A stretch of 64,000 nt of DNA from an uncultured Planctomycetaceae bacterium (GCA_943787265.1 CALSLT010000006.1:124001-188000), one strand, 5' to 3'; positions 15,134 through 26,154 are shown, numbered from the stretch's first letter. The notes: generated from the letters alone by a model not told the origin. A program made the numbers and translations.

Positions 15134-18043
15134 ATGAATCAGGGACTACAGGACGTTCTCAAAACACTGTGGGTTGGACTTTGCTTCCTGACCCTGGTGG
15201 CCGGTTGTGGAGACGAAAACTCAGAAATCGGAGTGGAGCAGGAATCTGCAGGAGCTTCCCAGGCGGAGGAACCTCGGATCACAACTGCTTCCGTAGCCAA
15301 ACCAGTTGAGCAGGAATCTGCAGGAGCATCCAAGGCGGAGGAGTCCCGGATCACAACTGCTTCCGCACCCAAGCCAGTTGAGCAGGAATCCGCAGGTGTC
15401 CCCCAGGCGGGGGAGCCTCGGATTGCAACTACCTCCGTAGGCGTACCAAAAGTCGAATTCCCTGAAAAGCACCGAGCATTCTTCAAAGCACACTGTCTCG
15501 ATTGCCACGACTCTGAGACGCGAGAAGGCAAAGTCGATCTCGAAACACTGCCCTTCCGCATCACCACCATCGAGCAGGCGGAACTCTGGCAGAAGGTGTT
15601 GGGCGCACTGAATTCCGGAGAGATGCCGCCGAAAGACTCCGAACAGCCTGGCAACAAGGAGAAGGCGGATTTCCTGGATGATCTGTCGCGCACAATGGTG
15701 ACCGCCCGCAAGGCGCTCGGTGATTCGGGCGGCAGGATCACCATGCGGCGACTCAACAGGCGCGACTACCAGAACAGTATCGAGAGCTTGTTGGGGGTAC
15801 GACTCGGTAAGGAACTCCTTCCCGATGATGGCGACTCCGGCGACTTTGATACGGTCGGCGCTTCGCTCTTTCTCTCCAGCGACAAGTTCGAGCAGTATCT
15901 GAAACTCGGACGCCACGCCATCGATGAGTTCTATGAGCGAAGGGCGGCTCGAAGGGCCAAGCCTTTCGTCTATCGCGTGGAACCGGAGAAAACGCTCAAT
16001 GTCGCTTTGAGACAGGGAGTCAAACGAAATGAGGACTACCTTAAACGCTATGAGGCACTGGATGCGGAAATGGACAAGGCGCTCGCTCTACCAGAGAACA
16101 AAGGCTTTGAAGCCCGGATGGGCACCAAGGGTAACCGCGGGCAGCTTTACCGTAAAATTGGCCCTCACCTTAAGAAGCTGAAAGGAGCTCCCAACCCGAG
16201 GGACCATGGGTTCCCGAATTTTGGCCATGCCGCGAAGTTCTTTCCCCAGTTTGCTGCCTACAGTAAGCACTACGCCAATCTTCCCTACAATGATACAGGG
16301 ACCTGGATTCAGTTGACGGCCGGTTCCACCATGGTCGTCCTAAACCCGCCGGGCGCCATGCCTGTCGGAACCTACGCGGTGCGAATCAAGGCGGGGGTCA
16401 CCCGCGAGGCGCCGGCGTTTCGTCACTTCCTCGAACTGGGGCACCCCGAGACGATTTCGAGAGGGCTACTGGATGGCTTCCCCCTGAAGACGCTGCATGT
16501 GACCGGCAGTCCGGCCAAGCCACAACTGATCAAAACCCAGGTGACGGTGAACAAGGATACGAAACGGCAGTTTGCGATCAGAGAACGTCAGCCTGCGTGG
16601 GGCCCCTTACTCAAGAAATTCTTCAACCCCTTGATGAATGAAAATGGTTATGGCCATGCCCCCTCGATCTGGGTCGACTGGGTTGAGATCGAAGGTCCGT
16701 TGCCGCAGGGGGACCCCAGTCCGCTCGATCAGATCTATGAAGCGAACAGCCCGGTTCGCGAAAAAACGAAACGGGCCAGGAATATTCTCCAACAATTTGC
16801 GGTCAAAGCGTTTCGCTCCCGTGAACCCAGCCCCGAGTTCATTGATTCCCTGGTGGCCGTTTTCAATAACAGACTGGTGATCGACAAGAAGTTCGACGTG
16901 GCGATTCGAACCCCGCTGAGCATGATCCTGGCATCACCCCGCTTTCTCTTCATGAAGGAGTCCAGCCAGGACGATGCCCCTCGTGCCCTTGGCGATCTCG
17001 AACTGGCCGTGCGTCTGTCGTATTTCCTCTGGAGTTCCCAGCCGGATGCCCAACTGCTTGCTCTCGCAGAGAAGAAGCAACTCCGTGATCCCGACAACCT
17101 GCGGAGACAAGTGGATCGCCTGATTCAGGACCCGAGAGCACACCACTTCGTTTCCGGTCTCGCTCATCAGTGGCTGGACATGAAGCGATTGGATTTCTTC
17201 CAGTTTGATGTCGAACGACATCGCGAGTTCGACGAAAGCACGCGCGCGGCAGCGCGGGAAGAAGTCTACCAGTCGATCCTCCACTTGTTGCGGTCGAAGG
17301 ATCAGGGACAACTGCAAAACCTTCTCAAGAGCGACTACGTCGTGGTCAATGGTCTCATGGCCGCTCACTACGGACTAGATGGCGTGGTGGGCGATCACTA
17401 TCGGAAAGTCAGCCTGCCTGGAAATTCTCCGCGCGGAGGATTCCTTGGGATGGCCGCGATCTGTGCCATGGGCAGCGACGGCAAAAAAAGCAGCCCCGTC
17501 GAACGCGGAGCGTGGGTGCTGCGTCATCTATTGCATTCGCCGCCTCCCCCGGCGCCGGCAAATGTGCCGCAGCTTTCGCGTCTTGACGGCAAGCCCCTCA
17601 CCAAGCGGCAAAAACTCGCCGCACACAAGGAGGAAGCCCAATGCGCCAGCTGCCACCGCAAGATCGACCCCATCGGCTTTGGCCTCGAAAACTTCACCGC
17701 TGCCGGCAAGTGGCGCAGCAAGGAATACCTCGACACCAGGAACAGAAAAGGCCAGATGGTGCCCAGTAAAAAGGGCACCCCCATCGACAGCTCCGGCCAA
17801 TTGCACGACGGGCCGGCATTTGCCGATTTCTTTGAACTGCGTGAGTTGATCGCCACCAACCATCAGGAGGACTTCGCCCGTGGCTTCACGGAAGCCCTGA
17901 TCGAGTACGGTCTCGGTCGTCCGTTCGGTTTCACCGATGAAGACCTGGCCAACGAAATCCTGATCGCCTCGAAAGACAAGCAATACAGCGTCAGCGAATT
18001 CATTCACGCCCTCGTCCAAAGCAAGCCATTTCAATCGAAGTAA
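15134..18043 (+). CDS. DUF1592-type cytochrome-like lipoprotein
   Basis: This 969-residue protein carries the planctomycete cytochrome c domain and DUF1587/DUF1592/DUF1588/DUF1585-type regions. A lipobox (LTLVAGC, Cys25) predicts a lipoprotein. Residues about 34-105 are three 24-residue tandem repeats. A CxxCH heme motif (HCLDCHDSE) is near residue 120, and a second (CASCHRKIDP) near residue 837. GEMPPKDSEQP, RRLNRRDYQNSIESLLGV and [15 protein letters not shown] are family signatures. It is thought of as a surface electron-transfer or oxidoreductase-like protein, but no activity is proven. It lies between DUF1552 and an EF-hand gene in cassette 1 and is the only intact DUF1592 gene in the window. 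Confidence 0.9.
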   Translation: MNQGLQDVLKTLWVGLCFLTLVAGCGDENSEIGVEQESAGASQAEEPRITTASVAKPVEQESAGASKAEESRITTASAPKPVEQESAGVPQAGEPRIATTSVGVPKVEFPEKHRAFFKAHCLDCHDSETREGKVDLETLPFRITTIEQAELWQKVLGALNSGEMPPKDSEQPGNKEKADFLDDLSRTMVTARKALGDSGGRITMRRLNRRDYQNSIESLLGVRLGKELLPDDGDSGDFDTVGASLFLSSDKFEQYLKLGRHAIDEFYERRAARRAKPFVYRVEPEKTLNVALRQGVKRNEDYLKRYEALDAEMDKALALPENKGFEARMGTKGNRGQLYRKIGPHLKKLKGAPNPRDHGFPNFGHAAKFFPQFAAYSKHYANLPYNDTGTWIQLTAGSTMVVLNPPGAMPVGTYAVRIKAGVTREAPAFRHFLELGHPETISRGLLDGFPLKTLHVTGSPAKPQLIKTQVTVNKDTKRQFAIRERQPAWGPLLKKFFNPLMNENGYGHAPSIWVDWVEIEGPLPQGDPSPLDQIYEANSPVREKTKRARNILQQFAVKAFRSREPSPEFIDSLVAVFNNRLVIDKKFDVAIRTPLSMILASPRFLFMKESSQDDAPRALGDLELAVRLSYFLWSSQPDAQLLALAEKKQLRDPDNLRRQVDRLIQDPRAHHFVSGLAHQWLDMKRLDFFQFDVERHREFDESTRAAAREEVYQSILHLLRSKDQGQLQNLLKSDYVVVNGLMAAHYGLDGVVGDHYRKVSLPGNSPRGGFLGMAAICAMGSDGKKSSPVERGAWVLRHLLHSPPPPAPANVPQLSRLDGKPLTKRQKLAAHKEEAQCASCHRKIDPIGFGLENFTAAGKWRSKEYLDTRNRKGQMVPSKKGTPIDSSGQLHDGPAFADFFELRELIATNHQEDFARGFTEALIEYGLGRPFGFTDEDLANEILIASKDKQYSVSEFIHALVQSKPFQSK
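15233..15448 (+). repeat. Three 72-bp tandem repeats in DUF1592 lipoprotein
   Basis: Three consecutive 24-codon units, each starting VEQESAG and including E-x-R-I-x-T, follow the lipid-anchored Cys. They form a linker rich in Ala, Glu and Ser between membrane anchor and heme domain. The third unit has diverged most. Confidence 0.85.
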
Positions 18044-18077
18044 TCTCCAGCTCAAACCATCACCAGGAAACAATTCC

Positions 18078-18809
18078 ATGAAAACCCACCTGACTATCAG
18101 CCTTGTTGTTGTGTGCCTGACCTTCGCTGCGAACGAACTCGCCGCCCAGGAAAAAAAGGGGGGGATACTTCACGGACGTGTCGAAGCCGTCGACGGAAAC
18201 ACCATTACCGTCAACTACCGCAGGAAAAGGCGGCCTTTCACGCTCCACGACAAGCTGAAGATCAACTACGTCAGCTTCCTGAAGGCGAAAAAGGAAATCA
18301 AACCGGGCTTCTTCGTTCGCGCACACGTCGATTCCAAGGGGCAATGCCATCAGCTGTGGGTTACGCTTCCTATCCCGGAGGCAAACCTCAAACCCAGCGC
18401 TAAAATGCTCGCCATGACAGCCGCAGAGTTGCACAAATTGGCCGACCGCAATGGCGACGGCGAGCTTTCCTATGTCGAATACGCCACCGCCATTTACCGT
18501 TCACCCAAACATGGTCCGGTCGGGTTTGGGAAGGCAGATAGAGACAAGTCAGGCACCCTTAATCTGAAGGAGTTCACATCCAAGCTGGAAGGCATCAAGT
18601 GGTATCGGATCTCCCGGAAGACCGCCGCCGAGTGGCACGCGGAAGCCGATGCCAATTCCGATGGCGTCCTCAGCAAGAAGGAATTCGTGACTTTCCTTGG
18701 CTCCACCGCTCACCTGGATACGTTTTTTAAGAGGGCAGACAAGGACCGCTCCGGCGACCTCTCGGTTGCGGATTTGGCCAGCTTCATCGACTCAATCCTG
18801 GAAGAATGA
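18078..18809 (+). CDS. Secreted EF-hand protein
   Basis: A signal peptide (cleaved near LAAQEK) is followed by a basic N-terminal domain (about residues 25-105) and four EF-hand calcium loops: DRNGDGELSYVE, DRDKSGTLNLKE, DANSDGVLSKKE and DKDRSGDLSVAD. All four keep Asp at loop position 1, Gly at 6 and an acidic or near-acidic last residue. The last loop ends in Asp, not Glu, so it may bind weakly. It lies 34 bases after the DUF1592 gene and completes cassette 1; an EF-hand protein also follows the DUF1592 gene of cassette 2, which supports a shared role. Confidence 0.88.
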   Translation: MKTHLTISLVVVCLTFAANELAAQEKKGGILHGRVEAVDGNTITVNYRRKRRPFTLHDKLKINYVSFLKAKKEIKPGFFVRAHVDSKGQCHQLWVTLPIPEANLKPSAKMLAMTAAELHKLADRNGDGELSYVEYATAIYRSPKHGPVGFGKADRDKSGTLNLKEFTSKLEGIKWYRISRKTAAEWHAEADANSDGVLSKKEFVTFLGSTAHLDTFFKRADKDRSGDLSVADLASFIDSILEE

Positions 18810-18849
18810 ACATCCGGCATACCTCTGTCGAATTGATCTCACAAAAAGG

Positions 18850-18901
18850 CACGAAGACACAAAGGAATGGACCGGTCGCTTCGTGTCTTTGTGACTTCGT
18901 G
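18850..18901. repeat. Intergenic inverted repeat (CACGAAG family, copy 2)
   Basis: CACGAAGACACAAAG (18850-18864) pairs with CTTTGTGACTTCGTG (18887-18901), one mismatch. Its left flank shares GATCTCACA with copy 1 at 13594, so both derive from one element longer than the stem. The rest of the 313-base gap 18810-19122 shows no gene. Confidence 0.8.
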
Positions 18902-19122
18902 CGACATACTTTTGACTCAGGCAAGGGAAGGCGGGCAGAGGAAGCTGGGTGACCCGGGATGCATTGTGCACATTCCTTTGTCGATTCAGCCCGCCAACAG
19001 TTCCGGTAGGCAATCTGGCCCGGCCCCAACCGTATGAATTCTCCAGATTCTTCGGCAGGTTGATCCGCGGGCGGGAGTAGAGAGAGTGCGTTCCTGAATT
19101 CCTCGCCTGTTTTGCGATCCCT

Positions 19123-19668
19123 ATGTCTTCTGAGTCTCAGCCTGACGAATCCGGATTGATGCGGTTGTTTGTGCGTCACGAACGCGAACTTCGGGCGTAT
19201 GCGCGGACCTTACTGCCCACTTGGGAGGCTGTTGAAGACACGCTGCAGGAAGCCAGTGTGGTCATGTGGAAAAAACGCGAGCAGCTCGACGATGAGGCCG
19301 CGTTTCTACCGTGGGCGAAGACGATCGTTCGCTTTGAAACACTCAAGACGCGACGTCGCGTTGCTCGTGACCGCCTGATGCTCAGTGAAGAGACGATCCT
19401 GCTGCTGGCCGAACAGGCGGCGAGATCGCCGGACGGGGTGCTCGATCGGGAACGAAACGCTCTGCGGCATTGTCTGCAGCAGTTCAGTGATGAGCATCGG
19501 AAACTGCTGCTGGCTCCGTATCTGTCGGACGGAGCCGTCCGCGAGATGGCGGAGCGTTCCGGCCGGACGGCCAACAGTCTTTACAAGCGGTTGGGACGGC
19601 TGCGGGAAAAACTGTCTCTCTGCGTGGAGCGCACGCTGACGACCGCGACAGATGGAGGGTTGTCATGA
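19123..19668 (+). CDS. ECF sigma factor (planctomycete type)
   Basis: This sigma-70 family protein of 181 residues is paralogous to the one at 11397. Region 2 is seen in EAVEDTLQEASVVMWKKREQ and WAKTIVRFETLKTRRRVARD. Region 4 is seen in HRKLLLAPYLSDGAVREMAE followed by GRTANSLYKRLGRLREKLS. Its stop overlaps the start of the next gene (ATGA), implying coupling with the FecR-like partner. It heads cassette 2. Confidence 0.92.
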   Translation: MSSESQPDESGLMRLFVRHERELRAYARTLLPTWEAVEDTLQEASVVMWKKREQLDDEAAFLPWAKTIVRFETLKTRRRVARDRLMLSEETILLLAEQAARSPDGVLDRERNALRHCLQQFSDEHRKLLLAPYLSDGAVREMAERSGRTANSLYKRLGRLREKLSLCVERTLTTATDGGLS

Positions 19669-21008
19669 ATTCCGATCGCCTCAGGCAACTGATCGACCGC
19701 TATCACCTTGGCATCGCGTCCGAAGATGAAGTCGCAGAACTTGATGCGGAACTGCGTGAGGACAGTCACACGCGAGACGTCTTCATCGCTGCAGCACGGC
19801 TTGAGACGAATCTGTATGACGAAGCCATCAATGCCATCCCGGCCGATGAGTCCGACGGCGATCCGGTTTCGCGACGACTGCCGCTTCGAGTGATTGGCGC
19901 CGTGGCGGCAATGGTCTGTCTGGCAATTCTCGTCGCCAGTCTGGTGGGCGGGCGAGGTCCGAAGCCGATTGCCACTCTTGCATCGAGCGAAGACGCCGCG
20001 TGGGAGAGCGAGTTACCGACCACACCAGGGGCGGAACTCGTTCCCGGCTCGCTGCGGCTGATCTCGGGGATTGCCACGATTCGGTTTCATTCCGGGGCGG
20101 AGGTGGTTCTGGAAGCTCCTTCCCAACTGGTTCTGGAATCGCCGATGCGAGGCAGACTACTCGTCGGCGCCGCGGTGATTGATGTACCGGACTCTGCCAT
20201 CGGTTTCGTTATGGAAACCCCGAACGGATATGCGGTCGATCACGGAACCAGATTCTCCGTCGTCGTTGATAAGAATCAGCAGACGTCTTCCTTCGAAGTG
20301 ATCGATGGCGAGATATCTGTGCATACGTCCGAGGCGAAGGACGAAGTGCGTCTCAAACACCAACAGGCCGTCGCAATTGCAAATGGTGCAATTGAAACCA
20401 TCGACCCGACAGACCTGGATGGAACGCTGAAGCCCACCGCTGACGTTGTTCGTATTGGAACAAACGGGCAAGCCACCTCCGCCACGCGAGGCCACCCAAA
20501 GGCTCGTCGCCGGGATATGCTGCTGGTCAAACAGGGCCTTCCCGGGTATCGAGACTTCGACCGACGATCGGTGATGGCATTCAAGCTTGACGGCATCGAT
20601 TGGGACTCCATTCGATCGGCTCGCCTGCGACTGAATCTAGTGCCCAGTGGTATTGGTTTCGCAGCGCGACTGCCGAAGGCGAATCGGTTTGAGGTTTTCG
20701 GAATCACAAACGATACGGCCCTGAACTGGCGCGTTGGCAGCGACTGGGAGTCAATTCCCGCGCCCGAAGACGGAGTTCTGTTGGGGACATTCGATATACC
20801 GCGCAGTCAACAGCGCGGCGTGTTTGGAATCGAAACAGAGGCTCTGCTGGAGTTCCTGAATTCCCAGGGGGCGGGCAGAGTGTCATTTCTCATCACGCGT
20901 CAAACGACGGAACTTCAAAACAGGAGTCTTGTCCACGCGTTCGCCAGCGATTCGCACCCGGAGGCCTCAGGTCCGATTCTCGAACTGGCAATTAGAAACA
21001 CCGAATGA
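19665..21008 (+). CDS. FecR-like membrane protein
   Basis: A short cytoplasmic anti-sigma-like segment (about 80 residues) precedes one transmembrane helix (VIGAVAAMVCLAILVASLV). The FecR domain lies at about residues 125-240 (PGSLRLISGIATIRF, VDHGTRFSVVV, FEVIDGEISVHT). The C-terminal 170 residues resemble DNRLRE/CBM96-type beta-sandwich domains: RRSVMAFKLDGID, SARLRLNLVPSG and a final LELAI strand. GGAGG precedes ATG 19665, and the start overlaps the sigma gene by four bases. It is the predicted extracytoplasmic sensor and regulator of that sigma factor. Its C-terminal module differs from the PA14 module of the cassette 1 protein. Confidence 0.85.
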   Translation: MNSDRLRQLIDRYHLGIASEDEVAELDAELREDSHTRDVFIAAARLETNLYDEAINAIPADESDGDPVSRRLPLRVIGAVAAMVCLAILVASLVGGRGPKPIATLASSEDAAWESELPTTPGAELVPGSLRLISGIATIRFHSGAEVVLEAPSQLVLESPMRGRLLVGAAVIDVPDSAIGFVMETPNGYAVDHGTRFSVVVDKNQQTSSFEVIDGEISVHTSEAKDEVRLKHQQAVAIANGAIETIDPTDLDGTLKPTADVVRIGTNGQATSATRGHPKARRRDMLLVKQGLPGYRDFDRRSVMAFKLDGIDWDSIRSARLRLNLVPSGIGFAARLPKANRFEVFGITNDTALNWRVGSDWESIPAPEDGVLLGTFDIPRSQQRGVFGIETEALLEFLNSQGAGRVSFLITRQTTELQNRSLVHAFASDSHPEASGPILELAIRNTE

Positions 21009-21022
21009 ACTGGCGGTTCATT

Positions 21023-21051
21023 CGTAGCCTGACTCTCCGAGTCGGGCTACG
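21023..21051. repeat. Short palindromic hairpin repeat
   Basis: CGTAGCCTGACTC-TCC-GAGTCGGGCTACG is a 13-3-13 inverted repeat with one mismatch, 15 bases after the FecR stop. It could be a 3' hairpin or a dispersed REP-type element. Confidence 0.7.
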
Positions 21052-21080
21052 AGGGTCCCTTTTCTGAAAGAGAAACTGAC

Positions 21081-21392
21081 ATGCCTTACGAAGACACATT
21101 GATCGTTGAGCACATCAAGCAAACACACAGCACGGATCTGCTGAGCGAACGGGAGAAGCACCTGATCGGTTTGGCCGTGACGATGACTCGCGGTTGCCAG
21201 GTCTGCACTCGAAACCGGGTTGAAAAGGCCCGCAGCATTGGGCTTACCGACGACGAACTCAACGCCCTGATCGGGGTGACTTCGGCGGTTAACAGTGGAG
21301 TTACGGCAGCCACTGCACGTGTCGCATTCGGGATGCTTGAAGAGGAAAGCACTGCCGAATGCGGTGATGTTTGCTCGGTGAACCCGCAGTAA
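21081..21392 (+). CDS. AhpD/carboxymuconolactone decarboxylase-like protein
   Basis: This 103-residue all-helical protein has the AhpD-like core (SEREKHLIGLAVTMTRGCQVC). Its CxxC pair, followed seven residues on by a KAR segment, matches the redox-active site of the family, although the usual His three residues after the second Cys is not seen. Likely role: thiol peroxidase reductant or related redox enzyme in the cytoplasm. It has no counterpart in cassette 1. Confidence 0.82.
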   Translation: MPYEDTLIVEHIKQTHSTDLLSEREKHLIGLAVTMTRGCQVCTRNRVEKARSIGLTDDELNALIGVTSAVNSGVTAATARVAFGMLEEESTAECGDVCSVNPQ

Positions 21393-21463
21393 GGATCGGC
21401 CGAGAAATACGCCACCTGGAACACGTCAGACCTGGATCGCAGTGAAGTAAAGACAATTCGGAC

Positions 21464-24386
21464 ATGAGATCGATGTTCAAAACAGCTTTCACAGTCGTTG
21501 TATGTGTCGGGAGTGAGTGGATGAGCCGACTGTTTACTGTTTCCGGGCCGTTTGTGGTCGGCTGTTGTGTCGCAGTCGCACTCTCGCTGGCTGGATGTGG
21601 TGATGCTTCGGAGCAGACCACAGATTCCCTCGATATTTCTGAGGCACCCGCTTCAGGCGATGGAAGAACGATTGTGGCGGACAGCCCGGACACGGGCACC
21701 GACACTGGTACAGCTGCCAAGAAGCCGCCTGCAGGCATCGAGTCGTTCCAGGTCGGTGCGAATGAACCGTTGCCGGGAAACTCCGGGATCTCGCCATCTT
21801 TGGCGAGTGCGGAAGTTACGATCCCGGAATCCATCGGCTCGTTCATGAAGACGCACTGCTATCGATGTCACGGGGCGGAAACTCAGGAAGCTGACCTTTC
21901 GCTGCATGATCTGGCGCGCGTTATTGGGGACTCGGCCGATGCGCTCAACTGGCAGGACATCCTCGACAAGCTGAACGCCGGCGAGATGCCGCCGGAAGAT
22001 GAGCCGCAGCCTTCGAAGGAAGAGCTGGCAAAGGTGGTTGGTGATCTCACTGAATCGCTCCAGGCTGCACAGAAGATGCTGCGAGACAGCGGTGGAGGGA
22101 TTGCTCTGCGCCGACTGAACCGCCGGGAGTATGAGGCGACGGTAAAAGAGTTGTTGGGCATTCGAATCCTTGCCCTGAGACTGCCAGATGATGCAAGCGG
22201 ACGGTTCGATACCATTGGCCAGAACCAGTCACTCAGCTCCCTCGATCTGGAGAATTACTTTGAGCAGGCGCAGGAGGTCGTCCGCACCGCGATGCACTGG
22301 GCGGTGCAGCCGAGGGAGAAGGCCAAAGCGGTTCGGAAGGACGCCTCGAAGGTGTCGAAAGGGACTAGTAAGTTCTACGGGATCCTGAAAAAGGTGCAGG
22401 AGGTGCATGATACCGATCGCACCTGGGCAGAAGTGGGTCTGACCGAAGACGAATGGAATAGCTACAATCGCGGTTCGAAAAAGTATCCGCGGCATGCGAA
22501 GTATAAGGATCGGAGAAGCGTCCTCGGCTACTACTTCGACAACGTGGAGTATCACGCCCTGGGGCGCATGTTACCGATCCGGAACAGGTTCAGCAGCAGC
22601 GTCGGGATCGGGTTTCGGCGCGACGCCCGGGCCTACTACCGGCTGCGAGCCTCCGCAGGTGTCGCCGATGGAGTGGAAATTCGACGATCGATCCGCATGA
22701 CGGTCCCGAGTGGACACCTGGAAGCCTCGAACGGAAAACCGATCGGTAGTTTCTACATAACCGGGGCGATTGAAGAGCCTTCGACTCACGAGATGGTGTG
22801 GTATCCGCAATTCGAAGACGACTTCAGACCGGCAACAGATGAGGAGGCGAGGGGGAAAGGAGTCGTCTTCCTCGAAGATCGGCGCGGTGGCCCGGGGAGA
22901 GCACAGCTTTTTCAGTACTACTGGCCCATCGAGCCCGATGCTCCGACGGAAACCATCCTGTTGAGGTGGATGGAGGCGGAGGGGCCTTTTTACGATGAGA
23001 AAACCCCCTTCGAAGCATTGGTCGACACCTGCAAAGTTGCCACCGCTTCCGATGAAGCGCTCGATGACGTGGCGGAGTCGTTTCTGAGGCAGTTTGCCAC
23101 GGCCGCCTTTCGGGGGCGCGAGGTGTCTGCTGAGTTCGTGACGAAGTTGCACACCTACTACCAGACTCAGCGAACTGCAGGAAAGGACTTCCGCGAGGCA
23201 ATGGTGGATCCTCTGGCTCTCATCCTGTCTTCGCCACGATTCCTGTATCTGATGAATCCCGAAGCCGACGAAGAGGAGTCGAATCAAGCCCTGGATGCCG
23301 TCAGCCTTGCCAATCGACTGGCGTGGTTTCTCTGGAGTGGACCACCGGATGACGAACTGATGGGCGTCGCTGCGGACGGATCGTTGCTCGACGAAGCGAG
23401 TCCTGCTGGCACAGACCGAGCGCATGCTGTCCCATCCCCGGGCGAACGAGTTCTACCAGGGATTCACCAGCCAATGGATGCATCTGAGTCGCCTTGTCGA
23501 CAGCGTGGGGCTGAGTTCCCGCTTTCTCCTTCACTACACCGATGCCTACATCCTTTCCGCGAAGCAGGAGCCGGTGGAGTTCTTCAAAACCCTGGTGGAA
23601 GAAAATCTGTCGTCGGCGAACCTGATTGACTCCGACTTTGTGACCATCGACGGCGTGCTCGCCGCGAAATATGGCCTTGCAGATCATTACCGCGGTGATG
23701 GATTCCAGAAGGTGAGCCTTGCCCGCAGACTCCCCACGGGGCGGCTTGATCACCCAGGCCGCCTTTCCTCGCGATCGGCACGATGGGCAATCGCACCTCG
23801 CCCGTGATTCGTGGCTCCCTGGTGAAGGAGATCCTGCTCAATGATCCGCCGCCACCGCCGCCGCCGAATGTCCCGGAGCTCATCGCTTCCTCCGACGATC
23901 CGCTGCCGAGCGTTCGGACGTCTCGTCGAAGCTGCACCAGAAGAAAGCGCAGTGCGCTTCCTGCCATGCCCGCTTCGATTTCATCGGGCTGGGCTTGGAG
24001 AACTTCGATGCCATCGGCATGTGGCGGGACGAAGAGCTCGTCACCAACGTCGGAGCTTCTTCCACCAGCTGAAAAATCCCAGGGCGAAAAGAAAGCTGTA
24101 TGCCGTAGATGCCAGTGGTCAGCTGCCCAACGGTGAGACCTTTGAGGACGTGCAGGGGCTGAAGGCGGCGCTGATGAAAGAAGAACGAACCGTGGCGGGA
24201 TCGGTTTTCGAAGGCCTGTTGTGTTACGCGCTGGGACGCGATGTGAGTTTTACAGATGGACCGTTCATCGACGCAGTGCTGGATGATCTCGAAGCCGATC
24301 ACTTTCCCGTTCGAGAGATGGGTGAAACGAGGTGGTCACGAGTGAACCTTTTGGGAATCGGTAGCGATGTCTCGTCCTTGAAATAG
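21464..24386 (+). pseudogene. DUF1592-type cytochrome-like protein, multiply frameshifted
   Basis: The N-terminal part (to about 23398) is intact. It has a signal or lipobox near LAGCGD, a CxxCH motif (HCYRCHGAE), [12 protein letters not shown] and RRLNRREYEATVKELLGI, and the DUF1592 region LANRLAWFLWSGPPD. The rest is recovered only by switching frames five times: +1 near 23399, +1 near 23721, +1 at 23767-23768, -1 near 23917 and -1 (or +2) near 24060. The recovered tail has all expected blocks, including [20 protein letters not shown] and LPNGETFEDV. It is either a recent pseudogene or a poorly called stretch. It follows the AhpD-like gene and precedes an EF-hand gene, mirroring cassette 1. 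Confidence 0.85.
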
Positions 24387-24397
24387 AAGATCAATTT

Positions 24398-26154
24398 ATG
24401 AAATCGAACCCTTCAAGACTCACCGTGGTGATTCTCCTTTTGGCCGTTTCGCCTTCCCTCTCAGCCGTCGCTCAAAGTGACGCTGATACAGAAAAACAGC
24501 CCCTCTCCTCCGAAACCGAAATGGCGATCATGCGGGTCATGAATCTGGAGAACCGCATTCAGACGCGTCAGACGGTTCCGGTAAAGAAGACCGGTAACGA
24601 GTTGGCAGACCATTTTTCCGGAACCTGGATCTGCTTCACGACAATGCGGCTGAATGGTCAACTGGGCCGTGGGATCATGGAAATACGACTCGAACAAGAC
24701 GGGGATGAACTCGTTGGAGAGGGTGCACAGCTCAAACACCCTTTCGATCCGCCCGCGACCATTCGCCCGATCGGCACAAGATCGGCGGCGGTGAGCGATT
24801 TCATCGGCCAGTTCAAGAAGGCACCAAAAGGACGACACAATATGGTCGTAATTGAGCGGCAGAAAGTGGATGGTCCAACATGGGCTACTTTTACAGCCGT
24901 CATGGCTGGTGATGGCCGTACTGCACGTGGCACGCTTGTCAATGCAGGCGGAAACTACGGATTGATGTTCATGGTGAGGCGAGAATTCCTCTCTGACTTC
25001 CACCATCTGCTCACCGAAGAAGGTCGTCGGGCAGAAGCAAAGCGCAGATGGATCGGCATTGAGAAGTTGGAGCTCGCTTTGGACACAGAGATCATGGATG
25101 CGGCCCGAATCAGGTGGTGGAGAGCGGACAGGAACAAAGACGGCAAGTTGCAGTATACCGAATTTCCACACCCGGACTGGAAGCGTGCCAATCGCAACAA
25201 CGACGATGCAGTCGACTGGGCCGAGGAGGTATCGGATCGCGTTCTTAAGAAGTTGGTTCTGGAGGGAGATTTTTTAGAGAAGCATGGCAGCGACTCGCAA
25301 ACGCAATGGCCGTCGATTTATGCCTGGGGCGTCGCTCGCCCCGGTTTTGAACAAATCTTCTATTTCATCGACTGGGATCGCGACGGCAAGATCACCTCGG
25401 CGGAATACACGGCCTTTGAGGAGCAGCTAAGCGCTTACGACAACGCGGACCCGCACATTGCGCAAATGGAGGCCGCCTTCAGCAACGAGAAGCTGACCAA
25501 AGCACGGGAGATGTGGGCCGCTCTCGATAAAAATCGCGATAACATTTGGCAATACGATGAATTCCCGCACCCGGATTGGAAGCGCGCCAATCGCGATGGC
25601 GATGACGGTTTGAGTTGGAAGGAAGAATTGGCCGACCAAATGCTCAGAAGACAATCGAAAACCTATCCCAAAAAATACGGCTCCACGACACCAAAGGAAT
25701 GGCCCACTCAGGAAGCCTGGAACAAGGATCGGCCCGACTTCCAGCAGCTTTTCACTTTCATCGACTGGGATCACGACGGCGTGATCACGGTTGCCGAATA
25801 CGAGGTCTTCGATGTGCAGATCAAGTCCTACACCGACGGTTCCTGGCCAAAGACAAACGAGCAGGGAGAGTCCGGAATGGAAGTCTTTAAGCGACTGGCG
25901 CGCCTCAGCCACCGAAAGCCGGCCAGGCACAAAAAGCGGGGCAGTCGCGGAAGGTGTCTTGGAATTCTCAGGAAGAATGGAACCGCGATAAGCCGACCGT
26001 GAAGTGGATCTTCCCCTTCATCGACAAGAACGGCGACGGCACGATCGACACTGATGAGTACCAAGCCATTCAAGAATACAAAAAGAAGCACCGCCACGAT
26101 TGGATGGATCGGGCTCGCAGGGAACTTGGATTAATTACCCCGAAGGACCCGTAA
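24398..26154 (+). pseudogene. Secreted EF-hand protein, frameshifted near the end
   Basis: A signal peptide is followed by a domain of unknown type (residues about 70-205; SGTWICFTTMRLNGQ) and then two similar halves. Each half has EF-hand-like loops, for example DRNKDGKLQYTE, DWDRDGKITSAE, DKNRDNIWQYDE and DWDHDGVITVAE. The open frame stops at 26002 after a meaningless tail. Shifting by -1 (or +2) near 25897 restores a Pro/Lys/Gln linker and a further loop, DKNGDGTIDTDE, ending at 26154. The restored stop overlaps the ATG of the HAD gene, which supports the restored frame. It may be functional as a shortened protein. Confidence 0.78.

Noticed and set aside
23399..23399. Programmed frameshifting in the DUF1592 gene
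   Set aside because: There is no slippery heptamer with downstream structure, and several independent shifts of both signs would be needed. Decay or sequence error is simpler.
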